Assembly: GCA_024234055.1 (NCBI GenBank)
Contig: JACKOW010000009.1
Span: 128,387 to 192,386, forward strand
DNA: 64,000 nt
Direction: 5' to 3'
From: Rhodanobacteraceae bacterium
GTDB lineage: Bacteria > Pseudomonadota > Gammaproteobacteria > Xanthomonadales > SZUA-5
Part shown: piece after piece, positions 26,769 to 35,174 of the stretch
Position numbering within the stretch: position 1 is the stretch's first letter
How the letters are laid out: each line of letters opens with the position of its first letter
The notes under the pieces: model-generated
Database searches by the model: none
Told to the model about the DNA's origin: nothing
Seen by the model: only the letters and a program-made list of their open reading frames with translations
Translations under genes and position numbers: made by a program

Positions 26769-26815
26769 CGCTTCCTGACCCGATGGCACCGTCGGGACGA
26801 CACAGATGGCTCGCC

Positions 26816-27241
26816 ATGCGGGTCGGATTGAGTCTGGTGGTCCTGAGTCTGTTGTTGATGCTGGGCGCCTGCGCCACGGTTCCGCGGGATAGCCTGTACC
26901 AGCAACTGGGTGGTGCCGAGGGCGTGGCCAGTCTGGTCGATGCCCTGATTGAAAAATCACGCACGGACCCGCGGATCGGCGAACTCTTTGCCGAGACCGA
27001 TTTTGACTATTTCCGGGAGCGCCTGATCGAACAGATCTGCGAACTGGCCGACGGTCCCTGTGAGTACACCGGGTTGCCGATGAGCGATGCCCACAGCGGC
27101 ATGGACATCAGCGAGCGCGAATTCAACTGGTTCGTGGAAGACCTCGAGCAGGCCATGCAGCAGGTAGGACTGCCGCTCGCGGTGCAGAACCGCCTTCTGG
27201 CGCAGTTGGTGCCGATGCACGCTGAGGTGATTCGGCAGTAG
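26816..27241 (+). CDS. Truncated-hemoglobin-like lipoprotein
   Basis: The 141-residue protein has a lipoprotein signal with lipobox LGAC (Cys19). The group I truncated globin pattern follows: LYQQLGGAEGVASLVDAL, DPRIGELFAETDFDYFRERL, and GLPMSDAHSGMDIS with His93 as the probable proximal heme ligand. A globin fixed to a membrane on the periplasmic side is uncommon; most truncated hemoglobins are cytosolic. Codons upstream to 26639 come from the composite repeat, so the start is placed at 26816 where the signal peptide begins; ATG at 26783 is an alternative. Heme binding is inferred from the His and fold. Confidence 0.8.
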   Translation: MRVGLSLVVLSLLLMLGACATVPRDSLYQQLGGAEGVASLVDALIEKSRTDPRIGELFAETDFDYFRERLIEQICELADGPCEYTGLPMSDAHSGMDISEREFNWFVEDLEQAMQQVGLPLAVQNRLLAQLVPMHAEVIRQ

Positions 27242-27399
27242 CCCAGCGGGTCGTTCTTGGCGACCTCGGCCGGTTTTGCGAGGGCAGGACGCCGAGAACG
27301 CAATGGAATCGCGGAAGAGACGCACAGGAAGAAGGGGAACGTCGGCAGCGCAGGCGGTCTGGCCGATGGGGTGTCCGGATGCTGCGCCGCAGGGCAGGC

Positions 27400-28482
27400 T
27401 CAAGAGCCCAAGGGTCGCGAGAGCAGCGCTTCCAGCGCGATCAGGGCCTCCTCAAGGCCATTGCGCAGTCCCAGCGTCTGCGCGCGGGTGCGCAAGGCTT
27501 GCCGTTGCGATTCATCACGCCACAGCTGGCGTGCCGCGGTGGTCAGGGATTCGGTCCGGGGCTGGCATTCGATCACCGCTGCGTGGGCCTCCAGCATCTG
27601 CAGTCGCGCCGATTGGTCGCGGGCCAGGGCTACCGCCACGCACGGGACATCCAGCGACAGGGCTTGCAACAACAGGCTGCCGGCGCCGAGCACGGCCAAC
27701 TCGGCGCGCTGCAACAGAGCCATGAGCGCGGCGTTGGCCAAGGGCCCCACGCGCAGCACGCCGTCGCCGTGCTCGATCCGTTCCGCGGCCCAGTCGCCGC
27801 GAACCACCACGGCTGGCGCCTGCAGCGCCCGCGCGGCTTCGGCAAAGGCCTCGCCCGCGGGTCTGCCCTCGATCTGCCCACCGCCACCACCAGGGCAGAA
27901 CAGCACGAAGGCCGGGTGCTCGTCGACAAAACTCATCACCTCGGTGGGTAAGCGCGCCGCGTCCGGCGCCTCATGCAGCGTACCCAGGGGGCGCCAGCGC
28001 ACAGTCTGGAACCAGCGCAGCAGCCAGCGCTGGAAGCGGCCGGGTAGGGCGGCATCCAGACTGAGTTCCACGGACCAGTGTTCGTTGATTCGCGCCAGCA
28101 CGCCGGGGCGAAAGCCGCGCGAGCGCGCCGAGGGTCGTGAGCTGAGATAGATCACGCTGGCGCCAGCGGCTCGGGCGGCACGCAACTGGGCCGGTCTTGC
28201 CGTGCTGTCGAAAATCACCACCGCCGGGCGTCGCGAGCGGATGGCCGCGATCACTTCGGTGCTGCAGCGCGTAGGTGACGCCGGTAGCGCCACCTGCTCA
28301 ATGCCCGGGTCAGCAAGCGCCGGCAGCGCTGAAGCCGCCGCGGCAATGGTGATCGGAAGGCCGGGCCAGCGCTGCCGTGCACTGCGCGCCAACAGCAGAG
28401 CCCGCTGCAGCTCGCCGCTGCCGCTGCCACCCGACACCGGAATCAGCAACAGGCCACTCGGCAGCAGCCCGGCCTCAGCCAA
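27400..28482 (-). CDS. Glycosyltransferase-like (GT-B fold) protein
   Basis: The 360-residue protein looks like a two-domain GT-B glycosyltransferase. The N-terminal half starts LLLIPVSGGSGSGELQRALL. The C-terminal half holds a Gly-rich nucleotide-sugar loop (FCPGGGGGQIEGRPAGEAF) and LAVLGAGSLLLQALSLDVP, similar to MurG or PseG-type enzymes. There is no signal peptide. It overlaps the 3' end of the HD-domain gene by 8 bp and is co-transcribed with it. Donor and acceptor are unknown, and the family call is approximate. Confidence 0.6.
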   Translation of the reverse strand: MAEAGLLPSGLLLIPVSGGSGSGELQRALLLARSARQRWPGLPITIAAAASALPALADPGIEQVALPASPTRCSTEVIAAIRSRRPAVVIFDSTARPAQLRAARAAGASVIYLSSRPSARSRGFRPGVLARINEHWSVELSLDAALPGRFQRWLLRWFQTVRWRPLGTLHEAPDAARLPTEVMSFVDEHPAFVLFCPGGGGGQIEGRPAGEAFAEAARALQAPAVVVRGDWAAERIEHGDGVLRVGPLANAALMALLQRAELAVLGAGSLLLQALSLDVPCVAVALARDQSARLQMLEAHAAVIECQPRTESLTTAARQLWRDESQRQALRTRAQTLGLRNGLEEALIALEALLSRPLGS

Positions 28483-29554
28483 TCTCGTCAGCCAGGCGCA
28501 AGAAGGCTTCGATCACGTGCTGGCCGGTCTGGCCGGGCCTGGGGCCGCCGGAAAACAGCTCGCGCATGCGTCGGCTTTGCCATTGCACCTTGGGTTCGTT
28601 GCTGCGCTTGCCGTTGCCGAAGACTTCCAGGCCCAGCGGCGACACAAATCGATGCAGCTCGAAAAAGTAGCGCTCCTGTCCCGAGGTCAGGAAATCGAAC
28701 ACCGGCAGCGCGGATTCGGCGGCATTGAGGGCTCGGCCGGCACGCTTTTCCCGCTCCTGAACCAGGCGCACGGCGCTGCCGGCAAAGGCGGCGAAGGGCT
28801 CAGCCACATTGGCGGTGTCGAGATCAGCGGCGAACAACATCAGACGGGTGTAGCGCGCCGTTTCCGGATCCAGATCCTCCTCGGCGCGTTCGGCCCTGAG
28901 CTCGGCCACCAGCTTGGGCGCCAATGACCCGCCAGAGGAAGCAACCTCGGCGGTATTGAAGAAATTGCGTGCGGCCGGGCGGGCATCGAAAGTGGATCCG
29001 GCGATCATCAGACTCAGCGCAACGAAGAACTCGCGATCCTGCTCGCGCGAAAAACCCACCTGATCCAGGATGCGACAGGCCTCGGCGATGCTGGCACGTT
29101 CATTGGCGCCGATGTCGTGCCAGAAGTCGGCGGCTTCGCGTTGGCGCAGGTCATGGCAGGTGGCAAAGAGCGCCAGCAACAGCCAGTCCTGCGCCCCCAG
29201 GGCTTGCCAGCCCAGTTGCAGCCGTGCCCGCGCCAGGCGTCCGTTGAGCAGTTCCAGCGCATGCTGTTCATTGTGATACTCGTGCAGATCACGGCCCCAG
29301 CTGCCGTGGCGCGAGGCCATGCGCACAAAACTCAGCGCCAGCGCATCCTGAGCTTTCTTCAGCAGCGGCCGCCATTCTTCACCAAAGGTCGACAGATAGG
29401 ACTGCCCGACCTCCTGCATCACCGCAAACAAATCAGGCCGGCGCTCGCGCAAGGCTTCGGCAGCCTGGGCAACATCGCGCACCCGGTGCTCGCAGGCGTC
29501 TGCCGGGAACTGGCTGTCCAGGTCGAGCAAGGCGCTGGCGACATCGACTTGCAT
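28475..29554 (-). CDS. HD-domain phosphohydrolase-like protein
   Basis: The 359-residue protein contains an HD-type metal site: HEYHNEQHALE with His94 and His98, and FATCHDLRQ with His134-Asp135. This arrangement (YHNxxHA then HD) is like cyclic-nucleotide and other HD phosphohydrolases. About 80 residues of mainly helical sequence precede it. No second domain is recognised. It is cytosolic and forms a tight pair with the glycosyltransferase-like gene, overlapping by 8 bp. Confidence 0.68.
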   Translation of the reverse strand: MQVDVASALLDLDSQFPADACEHRVRDVAQAAEALRERRPDLFAVMQEVGQSYLSTFGEEWRPLLKKAQDALALSFVRMASRHGSWGRDLHEYHNEQHALELLNGRLARARLQLGWQALGAQDWLLLALFATCHDLRQREAADFWHDIGANERASIAEACRILDQVGFSREQDREFFVALSLMIAGSTFDARPAARNFFNTAEVASSGGSLAPKLVAELRAERAEEDLDPETARYTRLMLFAADLDTANVAEPFAAFAGSAVRLVQEREKRAGRALNAAESALPVFDFLTSGQERYFFELHRFVSPLGLEVFGNGKRSNEPKVQWQSRRMRELFSGGPRPGQTGQHVIEAFLRLADEIG

Positions 29555-29623
29555 GTGTGATCCGGCTTGCGTCCGAGGTTGGGTTCGTCCCGAGTATACG
29601 AGGCTGGAAGCGACGCCGGCACC

Positions 29624-30310
29624 TCAGATCCAGCCGCGCTCGGCAAAGGAAACCGTGGCGCCGTCACCCACCACGACATGATCCAGCAGTCGGATTTCGA
29701 CCAACGCCAGTGCCTGGCGCAGGCGTTCGGTCAGCTCGCGGTCGGCGGCGCTCGGTTCGGCAACGCCCGACGGATGGTTGTGGGCCACCACAACTGCCGC
29801 CGAGGCCAGCTTCAGGGCCCGCTTGACCACTTCTCCCACGTACACCGCCGCGCCGGTCAGGCCGCCATGAAACAGATCCTCGATGCCGATCACCTGATGC
29901 CGTGCATCCAGGAACAGCGCCGAGAACACCTCCCGTTCGGCATCGCGCAGGCGCGCCTGAAAGACTTGATGCACATCTGCCGGTGCACCGATGGTGCCGC
30001 CCCGGCGCAGATTGCCGGCCCCGGCTCGTCGGCCGAGCTCTGCCGCCGCCTGCAGCACCGCCCATTTGGCCGGGCCGATGCCCAGGCCCGCGGGCAGCTC
30101 GCTCAGGGCCGCTGCCAGTGTGGCCCGCAATCCACCGCATTGCCGCAGCAGTTCACGGGCGCTGTCGACGGCGCTGCAGCCGCGGGTACCCGTACCCAGC
30201 AACAGGGCCAGCAGTTCGGCATCACTCAGGCGTTCGGCGCCCAGCGCGATCAGGCGCTCTCGCGGGCGCTCCTGATCGGGCCAGTCGTGGATGGGTCGAT
30301 GGGTGTTCAT
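29624..30310 (-). CDS. radC: RadC family JAB-domain protein
   Basis: The 228-residue protein has an N-terminal helix-hairpin-helix region (ELPAGLGIGPAKWAVLQAA) and a JAB/MPN metalloprotease-like domain with the metal motif HNHPSG at residues 177-182 and Asp190. RadC function is unsettled; the old link to DNA repair is not well supported. The start is ATG at 30310, where the family homology begins; the longer frame upstream overlaps the coaBC promoter region. It is divergent from coaBC, a common arrangement in gammaproteobacteria. Confidence 0.94.
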   Translation of the reverse strand: MNTHRPIHDWPDQERPRERLIALGAERLSDAELLALLLGTGTRGCSAVDSARELLRQCGGLRATLAAALSELPAGLGIGPAKWAVLQAAAELGRRAGAGNLRRGGTIGAPADVHQVFQARLRDAEREVFSALFLDARHQVIGIEDLFHGGLTGAAVYVGEVVKRALKLASAAVVVAHNHPSGVAEPSAADRELTERLRQALALVEIRLLDHVVVGDGATVSFAERGWI

Positions 30311-30429
30311 GGGCAGGTCCTGAGATCGGGAGCGGCCAGCATGGGCGCGCAGCCTTCCCGGGGGCGATCCGGCAATCGCGCAATTTCCGGTAGTCTTGTG
30401 CTGATTGTGCTGTAGGAATTTTCCGACGC

Positions 30430-31629
30430 GTGGCAGAGCTTTCGACAATGCGGCTGGTTCTGGGGGTGGGAGCGGGCATCGCCGCCTACAAGTGCGCCGA
30501 ACTGGTGCGCCGGGTGCGCGAACAGGGTGCCGAAGTGCAGGTGGTGATGACCGACTCGGCGCGGCACTTTGTCGGTGCGGCTACCTTCCAGGCACTCTCC
30601 GGCCGTGCCGTGCGCAGCAGCCTTTGGGATGAGTCGGCAGAAGCGGCGATGGGGCATATCGAACTGGCACGCTGGGCCAGCCAGATCGTGATTGCCCCGG
30701 CTACCGCCGATCTGATGGCTCGGTTGCGCGCCGGCATTGCCGACGATCTGTTGACCACGCTGTGTCTGGCCAGCGCCGCGCCGGTAGCGCTGGCGCCGGC
30801 GATGAATGCGCAGATGTGGGCGCATCCCTCGGTACAGGACAATCTGCAGGTGTTGGTGCAGCGCGGCTTGCAGATCATCGGCCCTGGCTTCGGGGATCAG
30901 GCCTGCGGCGATGTCGGGGCCGGACGCATGGCCGAGCCGGCAGAGATCATCGATGCGCTGATCGGCGCAGTGCCGCAAAGTCTGTCGGGGCGCAGGGTGG
31001 TGGTCAGCGCAGGGCCGACCTTCGAGGATCTGGACCCGGTGCGCTTTCTCGGCAATCGCAGCTCCGGCAAGATGGGTTTCGCCATCGCCGCGGCTGCTCG
31101 TGCCGCGGGCGCCCGAGTCCAGCTGATTGCCGGTCCGGTGCATCTGCCGACGCCGGCGGGTTGTGAGCGCATCGACGTGCGCAGTGCCTTGCAGATGTAC
31201 GAGGCGGTCATGAACGCGGCGGCCGGCGCCGATGTATACATCGGTGCGGCGGCGGTGGCTGACTATCGTCCGGCCGAGGCAGCCGAGCACAAGATCAAGA
31301 AGGGTGCCGAGAGCATGGCCCTGGCGCTGGTGCGCAATCCGGACATCATTGCCGAACTGGCGCGTGCAGCGCGGCCCCGCCTGCTGGTGGGGTTTGCCGC
31401 GGAAACCCGGGATGTACTGGAGTACGCCCGTGGCAAGCTAGAGGCCAAGGGTCTGGACCTGATCGTCGCCAATCGGGTGGGACCGGATGCCGCCTTCGAT
31501 CGAGATGACAACGCTCTGACCGTGATCTCTGCCGACGGCGTCAGTGAACTGGGCAGTGGCAGCAAGCGCGAGCTGGCGGCGCGCCTGATCCGCTTGATCG
31601 GTCAGCGGCTGGAGGCCGGCACGGCATGA
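30430..31629 (+). CDS. coaBC: Bifunctional phosphopantothenoylcysteine decarboxylase/synthetase
   Basis: The 399-residue protein carries two coenzyme A biosynthesis steps. The N-terminal flavoprotein half (CoaC) has GVGAGIAAYKCAELVRR, the catalytic-His region AMGHIELARWA, and the PAMNAQMW motif. The C-terminal half (CoaB) has NRSSGKMGFAIA and VGFAAETRD. It may start at GTG 30430 or ATG 30448; both give an intact flavin domain. Its stop overlaps the dut start in ATGA, so coaBC and dut are translationally coupled. Confidence 0.95.
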   Translation: MAELSTMRLVLGVGAGIAAYKCAELVRRVREQGAEVQVVMTDSARHFVGAATFQALSGRAVRSSLWDESAEAAMGHIELARWASQIVIAPATADLMARLRAGIADDLLTTLCLASAAPVALAPAMNAQMWAHPSVQDNLQVLVQRGLQIIGPGFGDQACGDVGAGRMAEPAEIIDALIGAVPQSLSGRRVVVSAGPTFEDLDPVRFLGNRSSGKMGFAIAAAARAAGARVQLIAGPVHLPTPAGCERIDVRSALQMYEAVMNAAAGADVYIGAAAVADYRPAEAAEHKIKKGAESMALALVRNPDIIAELARAARPRLLVGFAAETRDVLEYARGKLEAKGLDLIVANRVGPDAAFDRDDNALTVISADGVSELGSGSKRELAARLIRLIGQRLEAGTA

Positions 31630-32093
31630 TCAGCAGCCCCCTGGATCTGGCCGTCAGGATTCTGGATGCGCGCCTGGGCACGCTTTGGCCGCTGCCGGCC
31701 TATGCCACTGACGGATCGGCAGGGCTTGATCTGCGGGCCTGTCTGCAGGCGCCGTTGACGCTGGCGCCGGGTGCCAGTGAGCTGATCTCCAGCGGCATGG
31801 CCATCCATATCGCCGATCCCGCCGTGGCGGCGTTGATCCTGCCGCGCTCCGGCCTCGGCGCTCGCCACGGCATTGTGCTCGGCAATCTGGTCGGTCTGAT
31901 CGATTCCGACTATCAGGGGCCACTGATGGTGTCGTGCTGGAACCGATCCGACCAGCCCTTTAGTATTGCGCCGGGCGATCGCATCGCGCAGATGATTCTG
32001 GTGCCCGTGCTGCAGGCCAGCTTGCGGGTGGTCGACGGTTTCGATGCCACAGAACGCGGGAGCGGTGGCTTTGGACACAGCGGGCGCAGCTGA
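31626..32093 (+). CDS. dut: dUTP diphosphatase
   Basis: The 155-residue trimeric dUTPase hydrolyses dUTP to dUMP. All five family motifs are visible: DGSAGLDLRA, PRSGLGARHGI, GNLVGLIDSDYQG, GDRIAQMILVP and the C-terminal ERGSGGFGHSG that closes over the active site. The start overlaps the coaBC stop by 4 bp. AlgC follows 85 bp downstream in the same direction. Confidence 0.97.
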   Translation: MISSPLDLAVRILDARLGTLWPLPAYATDGSAGLDLRACLQAPLTLAPGASELISSGMAIHIADPAVAALILPRSGLGARHGIVLGNLVGLIDSDYQGPLMVSCWNRSDQPFSIAPGDRIAQMILVPVLQASLRVVDGFDATERGSGGFGHSGRS

Positions 32094-32178
32094 GCGAGAC
32101 TAGGCGCATTCCAGGCCGGTCGAAGGATCGGATTCAGCAGCATCAAGCCAATCAGGATTCCCTGCCAGCGTGCCATCG

Positions 32179-34626
32179 ATGCGCAATCTTCTCTCAAAGC
32201 TGAAAGATGCCACTGCAGCCAGGCCCGGCGCCAAGGGCGCGAAATTCGATGTGCGCCAGATTCTGGCGCCGGTCGGTTTGGCCCTGCTGCTCAGTGTGGG
32301 CGCCCTGTTTCTGTTTCAGACCTGGCAGGCCTGGACTACCGAGTCCCTGCAAGGCGAAGCCGATCGCGTGGTGGCGCAGGCTCGCCAGAGCATCGGCGGA
32401 TTTGTCTCCGAGCGCCAACGTCAGTTGAGTGCAGCCTTGTTGCATCCCGAAATCGCTCGCTATTTCGCCAGCGGCAGTTCGGGTGACGCCACTCGGGCGC
32501 TTGCCGCGATCCGGGAGAACATGCCTGAGGTGAGCGATGGCCGCTTCGTCGGCGCCGACGTGCTCGACGAGATCGGCGACGATATCGGCGGTTTTGGCTA
32601 TGCCAACGCCGAGATGCTGCTCAGCGCTGCACGCCTGGGGGCACCGGCACCGGCGCAGGTCCACGGTGTGCGTGGCGGCCCGCTCGAGCTGGTCCTGGTC
32701 AACCCCGTCAACAATGGCGGCAGCATCGTTGGTTTCGCATTGATCAAGCTGCCCTATGAGCCGCTGAGGACCAGTTTCGAGCAGATCTCCACCGGCGGCC
32801 TGCAATTGGCGTTGCTGCAGGGCGAAGTGGGCAATTCCGGCGTACTTGAGGGCAGCCCGGAAGCGATTGCCAATACCGCAGCCGTGCCCGGGGCCATGCT
32901 GCGCATCGGTTATCGGATTCCACCGCCGCTGATCGTGCTGGGGCCGGAGAGCGCCTTGGGCAATCTGGTGGCTGCCATCATCAGTTTGCTCGCTGCGATC
33001 CTGGTCATCGTCTGGCGCACGCGTCCAGAATTGCTGGAACGCCTGTTGCACCCGTCGCGCGCGGGCGCGCCCAAGGAAGTGACGCTGGGGGAGCGTTTGA
33101 AAGTCGAGGCAGCCGCGAAGGAGGACAAGTTGGCAGCGGCCAGGCAGGCGCCGACGGAAGCCGCTGCCGGCCCGGCCGCAGTCGCGGCGGCGTCCACGGC
33201 CCCGCCTATGGCTCCACCCAAACCGGTCAAGGCTGCATCGTCGAAGGCCGGGGGTGTGCTTGATCGCAGCATCTTCCGCGCCTACGACATCCGCGGTGTG
33301 GTAGGAAAGACCCTGACTCCCGCCATCGCCCAGCAAATTGGGCACGCGGTGGGTTCAGAAGTGCGCGCACGGGGTCTGCAGACGGTGCTGGTGGGTCGCG
33401 ATGGTCGACTCAGCGGTCCGGACATGGCCGACGCCGTGGTCCAGGGCTTGCTGGCTGCCGGCTGTGATGTCATCGACATCGGCGCGGTGCCCACACCGGT
33501 GCTGTATTTCGCCACGCATGACCTCAGCGCGGGCTCGGGCATCATGGTGACAGGCAGCCACAATCCGCCCGACTACAACGGCTTCAAGATCATGATCGGC
33601 GGCGACACGCTGGCCGAGCAGGACATCCAGTCTCTCTATGACCGCATCGTCGACGATCGTCTGGAATCGGGGCGCGGCGCGCTCACCCAGATGGATCTGG
33701 TCGAGAACTACATCGAGCGGATTTCCGGCGATATCCAGCTGGAGAGTCCGCTCAAGGTGGTCATCGACTGCGGAAACGGCATCGCCGGCGGTATCGCGCC
33801 GCGTTTGTTCGAGGAAATCGGCTGTGAGGTCATGCCGCTGTATTGCGAGGTTGATGGCAACTTCCCGAATCATCATCCGGATCCCAGTGATCCGCACAAT
33901 CTGGAAGACTTGATCCTCACCGTGCGCCAGCTCAAGGCCGACATCGGTCTGGCCTTCGATGGCGACGGCGACCGCCTCGGCGTGGTCACTGCCGCCGGCA
34001 AGATCGTCTATCCCGACCGCTTGCTGATGCTGTTTGCCCGCGACGTGCTGACCCGCGCGCCGGGTGCCACGATCATCTACGACGTCAAGTGCACCGGTCA
34101 TCTGTCTGGCGTGATCCTCGGTCATGGCGGTAGCCCGGTCATGTGGAAAACCGGGCATTCGCTGATCAAGAAGAAGATGAAGGAGACTCAGGCCGAACTG
34201 GCGGGTGAAATGAGTGGCCACTTCTTCTTCAAGGAACGCTGGTACGGATTCGATGATGGCCTGTACGCGGGCTGTCGCCTGCTCGAGATCATCGCCGCTG
34301 ATGGCCGTGATCCGGAGGAGATCTTTGCCGAGTTGCCGCAGGGCGTGAGCACCCCCGAGCTCAAGATCGACATGCCGGAAGGTGCTCACTATCGCTTCAT
34401 GGAGAAGTTCCGCGAGCGGGCCAAGTTCGATGGCGCGCGGGTCACCCTGATCGACGGTGTGCGCGCTGACTGGCCCGACGGTTGGGGGCTGGTGCGCTGT
34501 TCCAACACCACGCCTTGTCTGGTGCTGCGCTTTGATGCTGCCGATGGTGATGCCCTGTCCCGCATCCAGGGGCTGTTCCGGGCCCAGTTGCTGGCGCTGG
34601 ATGCCAAACTGGTACTGCCGTTCTAG
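32179..34626 (+). CDS. algC: Phosphomannomutase/phosphoglucomutase with membrane-anchored N-terminal domain
   Basis: The 815-residue protein has a membrane segment near residues 32-50 (VGLALLLSVGALFLFQTW), a periplasmic domain, a second segment near 255-280, an Ala/Pro/Lys linker, then the catalytic domain from about residue 360. The phosphoserine loop VTGSHNPPDYNGFKI, metal site DGDGDRLGV, sugar loop GEMSGHFFF and phosphate loop RCSNTTPC are intact. It interconverts hexose 1- and 6-phosphates for exopolysaccharide and lipopolysaccharide precursors. The long N-terminal extension is known in pseudomonad relatives. ATG at 32179 is preferred to GTG at 32170. Confidence 0.93.
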   Translation: MRNLLSKLKDATAARPGAKGAKFDVRQILAPVGLALLLSVGALFLFQTWQAWTTESLQGEADRVVAQARQSIGGFVSERQRQLSAALLHPEIARYFASGSSGDATRALAAIRENMPEVSDGRFVGADVLDEIGDDIGGFGYANAEMLLSAARLGAPAPAQVHGVRGGPLELVLVNPVNNGGSIVGFALIKLPYEPLRTSFEQISTGGLQLALLQGEVGNSGVLEGSPEAIANTAAVPGAMLRIGYRIPPPLIVLGPESALGNLVAAIISLLAAILVIVWRTRPELLERLLHPSRAGAPKEVTLGERLKVEAAAKEDKLAAARQAPTEAAAGPAAVAAASTAPPMAPPKPVKAASSKAGGVLDRSIFRAYDIRGVVGKTLTPAIAQQIGHAVGSEVRARGLQTVLVGRDGRLSGPDMADAVVQGLLAAGCDVIDIGAVPTPVLYFATHDLSAGSGIMVTGSHNPPDYNGFKIMIGGDTLAEQDIQSLYDRIVDDRLESGRGALTQMDLVENYIERISGDIQLESPLKVVIDCGNGIAGGIAPRLFEEIGCEVMPLYCEVDGNFPNHHPDPSDPHNLEDLILTVRQLKADIGLAFDGDGDRLGVVTAAGKIVYPDRLLMLFARDVLTRAPGATIIYDVKCTGHLSGVILGHGGSPVMWKTGHSLIKKKMKETQAELAGEMSGHFFFKERWYGFDDGLYAGCRLLEIIAADGRDPEEIFAELPQGVSTPELKIDMPEGAHYRFMEKFRERAKFDGARVTLIDGVRADWPDGWGLVRCSNTTPCLVLRFDAADGDALSRIQGLFRAQLLALDAKLVLPF

Positions 34627-34640
34627 TGACCGCCAGCCGC

Positions 34641-35063
34641 CTATCCGTCCCGCCAGGCGCGCAGCGCCCTCATGCCCTCGTTCATGGCCCGGTCAAGTGT
34701 GCCGAGCAGAGCCGGATTCAGGATCAGCGACTGAGGGTCGCTCTCCAGCTGTGCCGCCAGTCGCGATAGCGCGATCAAGCCTATCGAGCCGGCGCCGCCC
34801 TTGAGGGAGTGCGCCAGCGTCTTCACCTCGGGCCAGCGTTGATCTGCCATGGCTTGCTCCAGCGCTGCCAGTTGGCCCTGACGCTTGGCTTCGAATCGCT
34901 CCATCAGCTGGTCGAGCAGACCAGGCTTGACCCGGTCCAGCAGTCGCAATTCGTCCAGTGTCTCGTAATCCAGGATGGCAGGGTCAGACGGGTCCAGGGA
35001 TGCGGCCAAGGGAGTGGCTCCGGTGTCAGTACTCGCCCATGCTAGCCTCTGCCGAGCCATCAT
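34641..35063 (-). CDS. HPt-domain phosphotransfer protein
   Basis: The 140-residue protein contains a histidine phosphotransfer domain. The phosphoacceptor motif AHSLKGGAGSIG holds the His, inside a four-helix bundle (QLMERFEAKRQGQLAALEQA upstream, LAAQLESDPQSL downstream). The longer frame to 35153 has no homology, so ATG 35063 (or 35060) is used. It is divergent from the hybrid histidine kinase at 35175. Its likely role is to receive phosphate from that kinase's receiver domain. Confidence 0.82.
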   Translation of the reverse strand: MMARQRLAWASTDTGATPLAASLDPSDPAILDYETLDELRLLDRVKPGLLDQLMERFEAKRQGQLAALEQAMADQRWPEVKTLAHSLKGGAGSIGLIALSRLAAQLESDPQSLILNPALLGTLDRAMNEGMRALRAWRDG

Positions 35064-35174
35064 GGCTAAGTCAATGGACGCCTCCTCCGGGACGGCCTGC
35101 CAGGAAAGGACCGATGACGGAATCCACATGCCGCCCACCTCAGGTCGCCCCAATTCATCGAGCCGGCCGGTGCC

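Noticed and set aside
26639..26815. Long upstream start for the globin lipoprotein
   Set aside because: These codons lie in the composite repeat and would hide the lipoprotein signal behind a hydrophilic segment.
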